From contig JAFXJJ010000108.1 in assembly GCA_017532345.1 (NCBI GenBank), positions 1 through 64,000 on the forward strand: a stretch of DNA of 64,000 nt, given 5' to 3'. The notes beneath the pieces are model-generated. The model did not search any database. It saw only the letters and a list, made by a program, of their open reading frames with translations, and had not been told where the DNA came from. Both the position numbers and the translations under genes were made by a program. Positions 18,211 to 27,095 of this stretch are shown piece after piece (position 1 is the first letter of the stretch; every line of letters begins with the position of its first letter). This DNA comes from Erysipelotrichales bacterium. GTDB taxonomy: Bacteria; Bacillota_I; Bacilli_A; Erysipelotrichales; Erysipelotrichaceae.

Positions 18211-19061
18211 TACCATAATCCTCTTTTTGAAGCATATATATCTCCAGATATTCTTTCATACATTGCAATCGCTTGATTATTTTTAGTCAATATAACCATA
18301 TCATTCTTATTAGTAATTTTAATTTTCTTACCATTCTTTACATCAACTAATTGATTATCATTTAATTCATATGTATCATAACCACTCAAAGCCTCTAACA
18401 CCGTAAAAACCTTATAATTTCCATTAGCAATCTCCTCAAGTGTATTGCAGTTCTCAATACGATGAACTCCTACTCTTGTACGAACTAATGATTTCATATG
18501 ACCTACAGTACCAAGCTTCTTTGCGATATCAACACATAGTGTTCTTACATAAGTTCCACTTGAACAATTAACAATAAATTCAATTTCATCTTCATTAATA
18601 GAAACTAATTCAAAAGATGTAATTTCAATTTTGCGTGGTTTACGTTCAACTTCGATACCTTCTCTTGCATATTCATATAATTTCTTACCATTAATCTTTA
18701 CAGATGAAATCATTGGAGGAAGTTGTTCACTTTCACCAATAAAACTGTTTAATACTTCTTTAACTTTTCCTTCATCCAAAGGTAGTGATACTGGTTTAGT
18801 TTCAATAACTTCTCCATCACTGTCCTCAGTAGTAGTCGCACTTCCTAGCTTTAAAATACCTCTATATTCTTTAGTTTTATCTTCCATAAAAGTAATTGCC
18901 TTGGTTGCGCTATTAACAAATATACATAGTACACCCTCAACATTAGGGTCTAAAGTTCCAGAGTGTCCAACTTTTTTTGTATTTAAAATACGACGCATAC
19001 GATTAACAACATCGTGACTAGTCATACCTTTTTCTTTACGAACTAAGATAAGTCCTTCCAT
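18210..19061 (-). CDS. truB: tRNA pseudouridine-55 synthase
   Basis: Isomerises U55 of the tRNA T-loop. The catalytic Asp is in VGHSGTLDPNVEGVL, and the start MEGLILVRKEKGMTSHDVV is the family N-terminus. YEYAREGIEVERKPR and CSSGTYVRTLCVDIAKKLG are conserved blocks, and the C-terminal tail is PUA-like. Length 283 is normal. In most Bacillota truB follows rbfA in the nusA-infB operon. Here a convergent peptidase gene and two terminators separate them, so truB must have its own promoter. Confidence 0.97.
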   Translation of the reverse strand: MEGLILVRKEKGMTSHDVVNRMRRILNTKKVGHSGTLDPNVEGVLCIFVNSATKAITFMEDKTKEYRGILKLGSATTTEDSDGEVIETKPVSLPLDEGKVKEVLNSFIGESEQLPPMISSVKINGKKLYEYAREGIEVERKPRKIEITSFELVSINEDEIEFIVNCSSGTYVRTLCVDIAKKLGTVGHMKSLVRTRVGVHRIENCNTLEEIANGNYKVFTVLEALSGYDTYELNDNQLVDVKNGKKIKITNKNDMVILTKNNQAIAMYERISGDIYASKRGLW

Positions 19062-19077
19062 TCATATCACCTATTTA

Positions 19078-19106
19078 ATTATACAAGATTCCATATGAAA
19101 TATCTA
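19078..19106 (-). promoter_or_regulatory. Putative truB promoter
   Basis: -10 TATAAT (19078-19083), 17-base spacer, -35 TAGATA (19101-19106, 4/6). It lies 17 bases before the truB start codon and would drive the seven-gene truB operon. Confidence 0.5.
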
Positions 19107-19190
19107 TAAATTAAGTACTTTATTTAAATGATTAAATAAATTCTATATATCTTAGATGATAATTAATATTATTGTATAATACTAAATCTT

Positions 19191-19219
19191 TTGAAAATGC
19201 TATTGAATGATGGTAGAAT
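19191..19219 (+). promoter_or_regulatory. Promoter of the M42 peptidase gene
   Basis: -35 TTGAAA (19191-19196), 17-base spacer, -10 TAGAAT (19214-19219). It lies 32 bases before the start codon. Confidence 0.75.
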
Positions 19220-19251
19220 GTATCTATAGAGTTTAGAAAGAAGGATTTTAA

Positions 19252-20286
19252 ATGGAAATTAGAGAAGAAATAATTAAAAAGTATATTAATGATATTTACG
19301 CAATTGATTCTCCTACAGGGTTTACAAAAAATATCATTAAGCACTTAGAAAAAGAAGCTAATGATTTAGGATTTAAGACAGAAATTACTGAAAAAGGTAA
19401 TTTACTTATTTCAGTTGAAGGACAAAATCACTCACGTAACGTAGGTGTAGCTGCACATACTGATACTCTTGGCTTAATGGTAAGAAGTATCAAAGGTAAT
19501 GGTGCGTTAGCATTTACAAAAATTGGCGGTCCTATCATGCCTACATTAGATGGAGAATATTGTAAGATTTATACTAGAAATGGTAAAGTTTATACTGGAA
19601 CAATTCTTTCTACATCCCCTGCTGCTCATGTACATAAAGACGCTGCAAGTGCACCACGTAATGAAGATACAATGGAAGTTAGAATTGATGAAGTTGTGAA
19701 GTCTAAGGATGATGTATTAGCATTAGGTATCAATGTAGGTGACTATATTTGTTATGATCCTAAAACAGTAATATGTGATTCAGGTTATATTAAAACAAGA
19801 TTCATTGATGATAAGATGTCTGTTGTTGTGATCTTCGCATTACTTGAAGAATATGCACGTACGAACACTAAACCATATTATGATACAACATTTATGATTA
19901 CTGTATATGAAGAAGTTGGACATGGTTTGGCTTATTTACCTCGCACAATTAATGAAGTATTAGCAATTGATATGGGATGCATTGGACAAGATTTAACATG
20001 TACTGAACATGATGTTAGTATTTGTGTAAAAGATTCTAGTGGTCCATATGATTATGATATGATTACTAAATTAATTGAATTAGCTAAAGAAAATAAGTTA
20101 AGCTATGCTTTAGATGTTTACCCAATGTATGGTAGTGATGTAAGTGCTGCACTTCGTAGTTCTAACAATATTAAGGGTGCTCTAATCGGTACTGGTGTTT
20201 ACGCAAGTCATGGTATGGAACGTACACATATGGATGGTGTTAAAGCAACCCTTCAACTAGTTAATGCATATTTAATGCATGAATAA
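19252..20286 (+). CDS. M42 family metallopeptidase (glutamyl/leucyl aminopeptidase, tetrahedral TET type)
   Basis: 344 residues. The di-metal ligands appear in order: AAHTDTLG (His), RFIDDKMS (bridging Asp), VYEEVGHG (catalytic and ligand Glu), AIDMG (Asp), and YASHGMERTH (His). The M42 inserted domain lies between HTD and DDKMS. Members form dodecameric cytosolic aminopeptidases acting on short peptides. SD AAGGA is seven bases before the ATG. It is the only rightward gene in the window, has its own promoter and terminator, and sits between rbfA and truB. Confidence 0.93.
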   Translation: MEIREEIIKKYINDIYAIDSPTGFTKNIIKHLEKEANDLGFKTEITEKGNLLISVEGQNHSRNVGVAAHTDTLGLMVRSIKGNGALAFTKIGGPIMPTLDGEYCKIYTRNGKVYTGTILSTSPAAHVHKDAASAPRNEDTMEVRIDEVVKSKDDVLALGINVGDYICYDPKTVICDSGYIKTRFIDDKMSVVVIFALLEEYARTNTKPYYDTTFMITVYEEVGHGLAYLPRTINEVLAIDMGCIGQDLTCTEHDVSICVKDSSGPYDYDMITKLIELAKENKLSYALDVYPMYGSDVSAALRSSNNIKGALIGTGVYASHGMERTHMDGVKATLQLVNAYLMHE

Positions 20287-20300
20287 ATAATAATTTTAAA

Positions 20301-20330
20301 GATGAGTAAAATATTTACTCATCTTTTTTC
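20301..20330 (+). terminator. Terminator of the M42 peptidase gene
   Basis: The perfect 10-bp stem GATGAGTAAA/TTTACTCATC has a 3-base loop and is followed by TTTTTT. The flanking As on the other side could also let it act on minus-strand read-through. Confidence 0.92.
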
Positions 20331-20336
20331 ATACCT

Positions 20337-20369
20337 AAATAAAAAGTCATAGCTTAACTATGACTTTTT
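20337..20369 (-). terminator. Terminator of the rimP-rbfA operon
   Basis: A 12-bp stem (20341-20352 with 20358-20369), AAAAAGTCATAG against CTATGACTTTTT, with a 5-base loop. The minus-strand exit is TTTTTATTTAG. It lies 4 bases past the rbfA stop. Confidence 0.9.
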
Positions 20370-20372
20370 TAG

Positions 20373-20750
20373 TTATTCAGATTCTTTTTGAGCTTCTTCC
20401 TTTTCTTTTAATTCTTTATTAATATCAAAAAGTAAACGCTCAATACGATTACCTGTTTCTAAGGCATCATCATGTAAGAATACTAATTCTGGACATTTAC
20501 GAATGCTTAAACGCTTAGCTAATTCACTACGTAAATACCCTTTACTACGATTTAATGCTTTAAGACCAGCTTCATTTCTTGCTTCTTTTCCTAAGAAAGT
20601 AACGTAGATTTTAGCAATCGACAAATCAGCTGTTACTGTAACATCAGTGATTGTTACAAAACCTACATGTGGATCTTTGACATTAAATTGAATTAATGAA
20701 CTAATTTCTTTCTTTATAATTCCAGCAACACGCTCTTGCTTAATAGACAT
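20373..20750 (-). CDS. rbfA: Ribosome-binding factor A
   Basis: A KH-fold protein that binds the 5' helix of 16S rRNA during 30S maturation. Family features: MSIKQERVAGIIKKEISSLI at the start, VGFVTITDVTVTADLSIAKI, VYVTF-like IYVTFLG, and RIERLLFDINKEL near the end. Its 125 residues are usual. Last gene of the rimP-nusA-infB operon, 10 bases after infB. Confidence 0.97.
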   Translation of the reverse strand: MSIKQERVAGIIKKEISSLIQFNVKDPHVGFVTITDVTVTADLSIAKIYVTFLGKEARNEAGLKALNRSKGYLRSELAKRLSIRKCPELVFLHDDALETGNRIERLLFDINKELKEKEEAQKESE

Positions 20751-20760
20751 AATTTACCTC

Positions 20761-22605
20761 CTAATCTTGAGATACTTCTTCGTTAACAAATCCTTCGAAA
20801 ATATCTCCTTCACGTAGGTCATTATAGTTTTCTATCATAATACCACAGTCATAACCAACTGTAACTTCTTTAGCATCATTTTGGAATCTCTTTAATGAAG
20901 CTAATTTACCTGTATAGATAACTACACCTTCACGAATAATTCGTACACCACATTCTTTCTTAATTGAACCTTCAGTAACCATACATCCAGCTACTGTACC
21001 AACCTTAGAAATCTTGTATAATTGACGAACTTCTGCTTGTCCAGTTGTAACTTCTTCGAATACAGGAGCAAGCATACCTTTCATAATACCTTCGACTTCT
21101 TCTAGCATCTTATAAATAATGTTGTGTAAACGAATTTGTACGCCTTCTTCAGTAGCTTTAGCCTTAACTTGAGCACTAGGTCTAACATTGAATCCATAGA
21201 TTAATGCTTTTGAAGCACTAGCTAACATAATATCAGATTCACTGATAGCACCTGCTGTAGAACGAATAACATTAACACGAACACCATTTACATCAATACG
21301 CTCAAGTGAAGCCTTTACAGCTTCTGCTGTACCTGTAACGTCAGCTTTTACGATAATAGGAACTTCCTTAACATCACCAGCTAAGATTTGATTTGATAAG
21401 TCATCTAAAGTCATTGCACTAGAAGAACGTCTTTCACTTTCAACTTTAGCTTGTAATCTAGCCTCAGCAATTTGTCTAGCTTTATGATCATCTTCAAATG
21501 CCATAAACATATCACCAGCAACAGGAACATCATTTAAACCAATAATTTCAACTGGCATAGATGGACCAGCTTTCTTTAATTCTAATCCACTATCACTTAC
21601 CATTTTACGAACACGTCCAAAGCATGTACCAACTACAACAGTATCGCCCGCTTTTAAAGTACCATTTTGGATTAATAATGTAGTTACAGGACCACGTCCT
21701 TTATCAAGCTTAGCTTCAATTACACTACCAAATGCCATACGATTTGGATTAGCTTTTAATTCTTCAACTTCAGAAACGATTAGAATAGTTTCTAATAATT
21801 CTTTAATACCTTGTCCCATCTTTGCAGATACTTGACAATAAATAGTGCTTCCGCCCCATTCTTCAGGCATTAAACCTAATTCAGACATTTCTGACATAAC
21901 TCTATCTGGATTAGCTCCAGGTTTATCAATTTTATTAACTGCAACAATTACAGGAACCTTTGCAGCTAAAGCATGGTCTACTGCTTCTTTAGTTTGTGGC
22001 ATTACACCATCATCAGCAGCAACAACGATAATAGCAATATCAGTTACTGATGCTCCACGAGCACGCATAGCAGTGAATGCTTCATGTCCAGGAGTATCTA
22101 AGAATGTAACCTTCTTACCATTTACAGGTACTTGGTAAGCACCAATATGTTGTGTAATACCACCAAATTCACCTTCAACTACTTTAGTTTTTCTAATACT
22201 ATCTAATAATGTAGTCTTACCATGGTCAACATGCCCCATGATAGTAACTACTGGTGGTCTTTCTTTTAAGTCTTTAGGATCATCTTCAACTTGTAACTTT
22301 TCAAATTCAGTTTCATCTACAATGATTTCCTTCTTAACTTCTTTATTAAATTCCATACATACAAGCTCAATAGTTTCATCATCTAATGAACTATTAATTG
22401 TAACCATCTTACCTAACATGAATAATAATTTAATAATTTCACTAGCAGTACATCCAATTTGTGTAGCTAGTTCATTAACTGTTAATGTATCTGAATATGT
22501 TACAACTTCAACACCCTTATTTACTTCTTGTTTACGATTATTCCCGTTATTACGAGAATTACGGTTGGAATTATTATGCTTCTTCTTTTGATTGTTCTGA
22601 GCCAT
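20761..22605 (-). CDS. infB: Translation initiation factor IF-2
   Basis: A GTPase that places fMet-tRNA on the 30S subunit and promotes subunit joining. A short basic Asn-rich head ([20 protein letters not shown]) is followed by one IF2_N domain ([18 protein letters not shown]). The G domain has GHVDHGKT (124-131), DTPGHEAF and NKID, then domains II, III and IV. At 614 residues it lacks the long N-terminal extensions of E. coli IF-2 (890 residues), as in many small Bacillota. Confidence 0.98.
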   Translation of the reverse strand: MAQNNQKKKHNNSNRNSRNNGNNRKQEVNKGVEVVTYSDTLTVNELATQIGCTASEIIKLLFMLGKMVTINSSLDDETIELVCMEFNKEVKKEIIVDETEFEKLQVEDDPKDLKERPPVVTIMGHVDHGKTTLLDSIRKTKVVEGEFGGITQHIGAYQVPVNGKKVTFLDTPGHEAFTAMRARGASVTDIAIIVVAADDGVMPQTKEAVDHALAAKVPVIVAVNKIDKPGANPDRVMSEMSELGLMPEEWGGSTIYCQVSAKMGQGIKELLETILIVSEVEELKANPNRMAFGSVIEAKLDKGRGPVTTLLIQNGTLKAGDTVVVGTCFGRVRKMVSDSGLELKKAGPSMPVEIIGLNDVPVAGDMFMAFEDDHKARQIAEARLQAKVESERRSSSAMTLDDLSNQILAGDVKEVPIIVKADVTGTAEAVKASLERIDVNGVRVNVIRSTAGAISESDIMLASASKALIYGFNVRPSAQVKAKATEEGVQIRLHNIIYKMLEEVEGIMKGMLAPVFEEVTTGQAEVRQLYKISKVGTVAGCMVTEGSIKKECGVRIIREGVVIYTGKLASLKRFQNDAKEVTVGYDCGIMIENYNDLREGDIFEGFVNEEVSQD

Positions 22606-22613
22606 TTTATCAC

Positions 22614-22910
22614 CTAACCTTTCAAATAGTTTTTAATTTTCTCAGCAAAGCCAAGATCATTAATTGCTATTGCCATACGATTGTTTTTCCCAATCGCATG
22701 ACTTAAAATAGCAGAACTCTCGATAAATACATATTCCACATTGTAGAATGTACATTTATCAATCAATTTTTTCTTTGTATTATCACTAGCATCCTCTGCA
22801 ATAACTACAAGCTTTGCAGAATGATTGCGAATCGCATTCAAAACCATCTCACCCGTAACAATTTTACGAGCTCTTGTTGCTAATCCTATTAGGTTAACTA
22901 CATTATTCAT
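22614..22910 (-). CDS. ylxQ: L7Ae-family K-turn RNA-binding protein YlxQ
   Basis: 98 residues with the L7Ae/L30e fold: [37 protein letters not shown] and the end region [20 protein letters not shown]. It binds kink-turn RNA, and its partner RNA in the cell is unknown. It overlaps ylxR by 8 bases and precedes infB by 8 bases, the standard nusA-ylxR-ylxQ-infB order of Bacillota. Confidence 0.93.
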   Translation of the reverse strand: MNNVVNLIGLATRARKIVTGEMVLNAIRNHSAKLVVIAEDASDNTKKKLIDKCTFYNVEYVFIESSAILSHAIGKNNRMAIAINDLGFAEKIKNYLKG

Positions 22911-23163
22911 TAGATACTAATTGTCTAAGTTCTTCATAAATTTCAGAAGGAACTTTAACTTCTAATGCACGATCTAATAGATGTCTCTTTTCTGCGATTT
23001 CAATTGCTTCAAGTGATTTCTTTAAATAAGCACCACGACCGTTAGCTTTTCCAGTAATATCTAAACTAACATTACCTTCTTTATCTCTAACAATACGAAC
23101 TAATTCTTTCTTCGGAAGCTGCTCAGCAGTTGCTAAACACTTTCTTAATGGGATTTTCTTCAA
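22903..23163 (-). CDS. ylxR: YlxR/RnpM family RNA-binding protein
   Basis: 86 residues with the DUF448 signature: KIPLRKCLATAEQLPKKEL, VRIVRDKEGNVSLD and KANGRGAYLKKS. B. subtilis YlxR (RnpM) has been reported to bind and modulate RNase P. The usual R-x-C start is present. Between nusA (11-base gap) and ylxQ (overlap). Confidence 0.93.
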   Translation of the reverse strand: MKKIPLRKCLATAEQLPKKELVRIVRDKEGNVSLDITGKANGRGAYLKKSLEAIEIAEKRHLLDRALEVKVPSEIYEELRQLVSNE

Positions 23164-23174
23164 AATAATCCCTC

Positions 23175-24764
23175 CTATTCATCTTCCTCATAATATTTAT
23201 CGTATTCATCGTAATCGATATCATCATCATACCAATTATTGTTGTTTTCTTCATTGATACGAATTTCTTCTAATTCTTCTTCAGTATATTCAGGTTTAAC
23301 TTCATACTTGATATCTTTTAGATTCATATGAACACGACGTTCATCATCTTCTTTATTAGTGTTATATTTCTTACGTGAAGGTTTCTTAGGTTCTTCTGTA
23401 GTAGTACTTCCACCAGCAAATGCTTCGAAACGTGATACATAGTCAGTATTCTTAACACCACGTTCTTTAATAACATTTTCTTTAGTTTCTTTAACTTCTT
23501 TAGTAGCCTTAGCAGGTTTTTCAACAACTGTTTCTACTACTTCTACAGTTTCTTCAACTACTGGTTCTTCGATTACTTCAACAGTTTCTACTACTTCTTC
23601 AACTACTGGAGTAATTTCTTCTACAACTTCTTCCTTAACTTCAGCATATTTTGGTAATAAAGAGTTGATTGCTAATGCACGATAATCAATACCCTTTTCT
23701 TCCATATCGCTTTCAGATTTGATATCAATCTTAAGATTAGTAAGACGTACAGCTAATCTAGCATTCTTACCTTTCTTACCAATTGCTAATGATAATTGAT
23801 TGTCAGGTACAACAACAGTTAAGCCTTTGTTATCAGGACTATTAATTACACCTAAAACGTTAGCTGGAGATAATGAGTTCTTGATTAATTGAACTGCATC
23901 TTCACTCCATTCAAAGATATCAATCTTTTCACCATGTAATTCATCCATAACAGCTTGCACACGGCCACCCTTAGGACCAATACATGAACCAATGGCATCA
24001 ATGTTATCATTGTGTGAATAAACTGCCATTTTAGTACGTTCACCAGCTTCACGTGCAATTGCTTTAATTTCAACAATACCATCGTAAATTTCAGGAACTT
24101 CACGTTCAAATAGACGTTTTACTAAATTAGCATCAGCACGAGAAACTAATACTTGTGCACCTTTAGTTTCTTTATTTACTTCAGAAATAATAACGTTAAT
24201 AGTTTGACCTTCTCTATAATGTTCACCAGGAATTTGAGCTCCTTTAGGCATCATAGCTAAAGTTTTACCTAAATTAACAATAACATATTTTTCTTCAACA
24301 CTTTGAACAATACCATTAACCATTTCTTCAATCTTATCAATGTATTCTTCATAGATAATTGCCTTTTCAGCTTCACGAATCTTTTGTTTTAATACGTTCT
24401 TAGCTAAAACTGCACTAGCACGGTCAAATTGATTTTCTTCATCACTTAAATCAACTAATTCATCAACTGTTTCACCAAGTTCTAAATTAGGATTAATTGC
24501 TTTCGCATCCTTTAAAGAAATCTCTAATTCATCATCTTCAACTTCTTCAACAATTAAACGTTGTTGGTAAATTTCCATTGCCCCTTTAGGATTAATTTCA
24601 ACACGAACTAATAAATCAGGGATATCTTTTTGTTTTCTATAAGCTTTTGCCATAGCATCTTTTAATGCTTCAATAATGATTTCTTCAGAAATATTACGAT
24701 CATCAATTAATGAACGTAATGACTTTAAAAAATCTGGTTTTTCGCTTTTCTTTCTTGCTGCCAT
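23175..24764 (-). CDS. nusA: Transcription termination/antitermination protein NusA
   Basis: NusA binds RNA polymerase and stimulates pausing and intrinsic termination. In order: N-terminal polymerase-binding domain (EEIIIEALKDAMAKAYRKQK), S1 domain (VNGIVQSVEEKYVIVNLGKT), KH1 and KH2 (SCIGPKGGRVQAVMDELHGE, VVVPDNQLSLAIGKKGKNAR). The last ~160 of 529 residues are a low-complexity acidic tail with Glu/Val repeats (EEVVETVEVIEEP) and an Asp/Tyr-rich end. That tail is absent from the ~370-residue B. subtilis protein. The leader terminator upstream of rimP suggests feedback control by NusA. Confidence 0.97.
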   Translation of the reverse strand: MAARKKSEKPDFLKSLRSLIDDRNISEEIIIEALKDAMAKAYRKQKDIPDLLVRVEINPKGAMEIYQQRLIVEEVEDDELEISLKDAKAINPNLELGETVDELVDLSDEENQFDRASAVLAKNVLKQKIREAEKAIIYEEYIDKIEEMVNGIVQSVEEKYVIVNLGKTLAMMPKGAQIPGEHYREGQTINVIISEVNKETKGAQVLVSRADANLVKRLFEREVPEIYDGIVEIKAIAREAGERTKMAVYSHNDNIDAIGSCIGPKGGRVQAVMDELHGEKIDIFEWSEDAVQLIKNSLSPANVLGVINSPDNKGLTVVVPDNQLSLAIGKKGKNARLAVRLTNLKIDIKSESDMEEKGIDYRALAINSLLPKYAEVKEEVVEEITPVVEEVVETVEVIEEPVVEETVEVVETVVEKPAKATKEVKETKENVIKERGVKNTDYVSRFEAFAGGSTTTEEPKKPSRKKYNTNKEDDERRVHMNLKDIKYEVKPEYTEEELEEIRINEENNNNWYDDDIDYDEYDKYYEEDE

Positions 24765-24779
24765 TTTCCTTCTCCTTAA

Positions 24780-25247
24780 TTAAATTCTAACTGCTAAACG
24801 AATCATCGAAATATCTTCTCTATTAATTTCAGCTTTACGTCTTACAGCTTTATCCATATATGAAATAGTAAGAACATTGTTTTCAAAACTTAGTAAATCA
24901 CCTTTGATTTCATCCATTTGCTTGAAGCTTTTATTTAGCTTAGCAAACACAAACTTATTAACAGCATCAGCAATTTCATCATCTGTTCTAAGTTCTCTTT
25001 CAGCACCTGCAGAACATACTTCTAAGTAGTATTCATCAGATTCTTCATCAAGTTGATCTAGAAGCGTACTTATTTCTTCAGATACATCTGCACAAGTATC
25101 TAAATCAACCCCACCTTGTTCCTTTGTAATCATTACACGCAGTATTCTCATACCTCCCTCATTCACGAATGAAAGATCATACAATTTGCATGCATGATTA
25201 CTGACAGCACTTGCAATACCGTCTTTTAATGCACCATTTAGATTCAT
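24780..25247 (-). CDS. rimP: Ribosome maturation factor RimP
   Basis: 155 residues. RimP helps 30S assembly around S12. Family features: LYDLSFVNEGGMRILRVMIT, GGVDLDTCADVSEEISTLLD, and YYLEVCSAGAERELRTDDEI (SSPG motif here as CSAG), with an SH3-like C-terminal domain. The start has GGAGG with good spacing. First gene of rimP-nusA-ylxR-ylxQ-infB-rbfA. Confidence 0.95.
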   Translation of the reverse strand: MNLNGALKDGIASAVSNHACKLYDLSFVNEGGMRILRVMITKEQGGVDLDTCADVSEEISTLLDQLDEESDEYYLEVCSAGAERELRTDDEIADAVNKFVFAKLNKSFKQMDEIKGDLLSFENNVLTISYMDKAVRRKAEINREDISMIRLAVRI

Positions 25248-25272
25248 AAATCACACTCCTCCACTAAATTTG

Positions 25273-25303
25273 ACTAAAAGAAGGAGTGGGCTTTCCCCAC
25301 TCC
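25273..25303 (-). promoter_or_regulatory. Leader terminator (attenuator) of the rimP-nusA operon
   Basis: The 8-bp GC-rich stem GGAGTGGG/CCCACTCC (25283-25290 with 25296-25303) has a 5-base loop. The minus-strand exit TTCTTTTAGTC is an interrupted U-run. It lies between the operon promoter and rimP, so it ends transcription inside the 5' leader. The CACTCC of the 3' arm can also pair with GGAGTG in the rimP SD region. Confidence 0.75.
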
Positions 25304-25321
25304 GTTTCTTATTACATCTTT

Positions 25322-25350
25322 AGTATACCCAATAACTGTCAAAAAATCAA
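25322..25350 (-). promoter_or_regulatory. Promoter of the rimP-nusA-infB operon
   Basis: -35 TTGATT (25345-25350), 17-base spacer, -10 TATACT (25322-25327). It begins nine bases after the yqeY stop and predicts a leader of about 70 nt containing the hairpin at 25283-25303. Confidence 0.72.
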
Positions 25351-25358
25351 GTATTTTA

Positions 25359-25817
25359 CTATATTTCTTTAGATAATTCAGTAACTGCTTGAGCTACTAA
25401 TTTCCCATCAGCTTGACCAGCTAATTCTGTCATAATCATACGATTATAATTCTTAGGTGATAACTCAGGAACTTCTTCACCATTAGCTTTCATAGTTTCA
25501 ATCTTTTTAATAATATACTCCTTAACTTCAGCTAATGATAATTGTTTAGGTAAATAGCTTTCAATTACTTGAATCTTAGCTTTAGTTTCAGCAATTAAGT
25601 CCTCTCTACTAGCAGGAATACTTGCTAATGCTTCATGAGTTTGTTTTAATTCCTTACTTAAAATAGACATTTCTTCTTCTTTAGTTAAATCACGATGTAA
25701 TTCTTTAGTCTTAAGATTAGCTGTAGAAATTAATAATCCTAAAACACCACTCTTAACTGCATCCTTTTCCTTCATTGCAGTCATTTTGTCTTTTCTTAAT
25801 GTTTCTAATAATGTCAT
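25359..25817 (-). CDS. yqeY: GatB/YqeY domain protein
   Basis: 152 residues of the YqeY family: MTLLETLRKDKMTAMKEKDA, VLGLLISTANLKTKEL, a long helical middle, and KNYNRMIMTELAGQADGKLV. The C-terminal part is shared with the tRNA-binding tail of GatB amidotransferase subunits. Free-standing YqeY may bind tRNA; its role is not settled. In B. subtilis it is linked to rpsU, which is not nearby here. It follows the zinc-ribbon gene by 11 bases. No terminator of its own is visible, so it may read into the rimP leader. Confidence 0.9.
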   Translation of the reverse strand: MTLLETLRKDKMTAMKEKDAVKSGVLGLLISTANLKTKELHRDLTKEEEMSILSKELKQTHEALASIPASREDLIAETKAKIQVIESYLPKQLSLAEVKEYIIKKIETMKANGEEVPELSPKNYNRMIMTELAGQADGKLVAQAVTELSKEI

Positions 25818-25828
25818 AATATAATCTC

Positions 25829-26164
25829 CTATCTATACCATTTTGTTAAATAAACCTTAAACTTCTTAGTACCATATAAATAATAACGGATTAAGAAATA
25901 CGATACTAAAGTAACAACAATAAATGTACTAATGAATAATGGTGTACCTCTTTCCATTGCAAAAGTTGCAAATACTCCCATTAATGCAGCTATATATCCA
26001 GGTAGAGTTCCATGTTCATTCATATTCTCTACAACTGAATGTACATTTTCACATTTAGGACATTGAATCTTTCTGAAAAATAGTACTTTCTTTATATCTG
26101 TCTTAAATATATTTTTACAATATGAGCATTCACAATCTAAATGCTTTTGTATAGTAACCTTCAT
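25829..26164 (-). CDS. Zinc-ribbon membrane protein, function unknown
   Basis: 111 residues. Two CxxC pairs, CECSYCKNIF and IQCPKCENVH, form a likely zinc ribbon in the first 45 residues. Two hydrophobic segments follow (GYIAALMGVFATFAM and FISTFIVVTLVSYFLIRYY), ending in a basic tail (YGTKKFKVYLTKWYR). It is thus a small inner-membrane protein with a cytosolic zinc finger. I do not recognise a named family. Probably cotranscribed with yqeY. Confidence 0.7.
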   Translation of the reverse strand: MKVTIQKHLDCECSYCKNIFKTDIKKVLFFRKIQCPKCENVHSVVENMNEHGTLPGYIAALMGVFATFAMERGTPLFISTFIVVTLVSYFLIRYYLYGTKKFKVYLTKWYR

Positions 26165-26254
26165 TTAATCACCTACCGCTATACATTATAGCATATAAAT
26201 TTAAATAAGTTAATTATTTGTCATATCATCATTTTCTAATAAATCTCCATATAT

Positions 26255-26294
26255 ATATTAAAAAGACTGATAATACTGGTTGTAATTATCAGTC
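26255..26294 (-). terminator. Terminator after the FlxA-like gene
   Basis: The perfect 10-bp stem GACTGATAAT/ATTATCAGTC (26265-26274 with 26285-26294) has a 10-base loop. The minus-strand exit is TTTTTAATAT. Confidence 0.85.
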
Positions 26295-26322
26295 ATAATA
26301 GTAAAATACAAATCAATTGTCT

Positions 26323-27078
26323 TTAAGCGTGAACATCAATAGTTAAATATGAAGTTGTTTCTTCATCATCTTTTGATATCAAATTAATTGTTCTGATTTC
26401 CTCTTTTATATCTTTATTTTCATCTTTAGTATTTATTTTTTTATTAGATGTTTTCTTGTCTTTATCAGTTTTATCTGCAATATCTTCTTCATAAGTTGAT
26501 TCAAATTCTTTATTAACATCCGTTAATATTTGAGTTTGAGTTGCTTCAATTTGATTAATTCTTTGTTGAACTTTTGTAAGTTCATCCGTTTTTGCATCCA
26601 CATTAATCCCACGAGATGAATCGAGTTTAATTTCCGACTGCAAAACCCCTGACCTACCTTCCATTTTTCTCATTACTCCACCCTGAACTTGAATTTGCAT
26701 TAATGAAGTGTTAACTGAAATAATAGCATTCATAGTCGAATGTGATAAGCCTAAACTTCTACCTTTTGATTTGGAAACACTGCTACTTGTACTATTAACC
26801 ATATTATTTAAAGTAGGAATTTTTATTTGTTGCTCTTTTCGTAATTCAACTTCATGTTGTCTTAATTGATTATTTAAGTCAGTGATTAGTTGTCTAATTT
26901 CCTGTCTTTTTTTCATCTTTTCTTCACTACTCATACTTTTATTTTCTGATAGCTCTTGCAATTGCTTTTGCGCATTCTCAATCTGATTTTGTATATTTTT
27001 ACTAAATGTGTCTTTTGATAATTGTTTATTCATCATTAAACTTTGAAATTTTACATTATTACTATTACCAATTCTCAT
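26323..27078 (-). CDS. FlxA-like coiled-coil protein
   Basis: 251 residues. A coiled coil at about 26-85 (IQNQIENAQKQLQELSENKS, MSSEEKMKKRQEIRQLITDL) matches the FlxA-like pattern of heptads around an S-x-E-E-K break. A polar middle with two candidate helices follows (MNAIISVNTSLMQIQVQGG), and the lysine/aspartate-rich tail ends in TSYLTIDVHA. No signal peptide or membrane helix. The N-terminus MRIGNSN repeats that of the upstream gene (SIKIGNS). Predicted second gene of a LytTR-controlled operon. The FlxA family has no settled molecular function. Confidence 0.65.
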   Translation of the reverse strand: MRIGNSNNVKFQSLMMNKQLSKDTFSKNIQNQIENAQKQLQELSENKSMSSEEKMKKRQEIRQLITDLNNQLRQHEVELRKEQQIKIPTLNNMVNSTSSSVSKSKGRSLGLSHSTMNAIISVNTSLMQIQVQGGVMRKMEGRSGVLQSEIKLDSSRGINVDAKTDELTKVQQRINQIEATQTQILTDVNKEFESTYEEDIADKTDKDKKTSNKKINTKDENKDIKEEIRTINLISKDDEETTSYLTIDVHA

Positions 27079-27095
27079 ACTATTATTCCTCCTTC

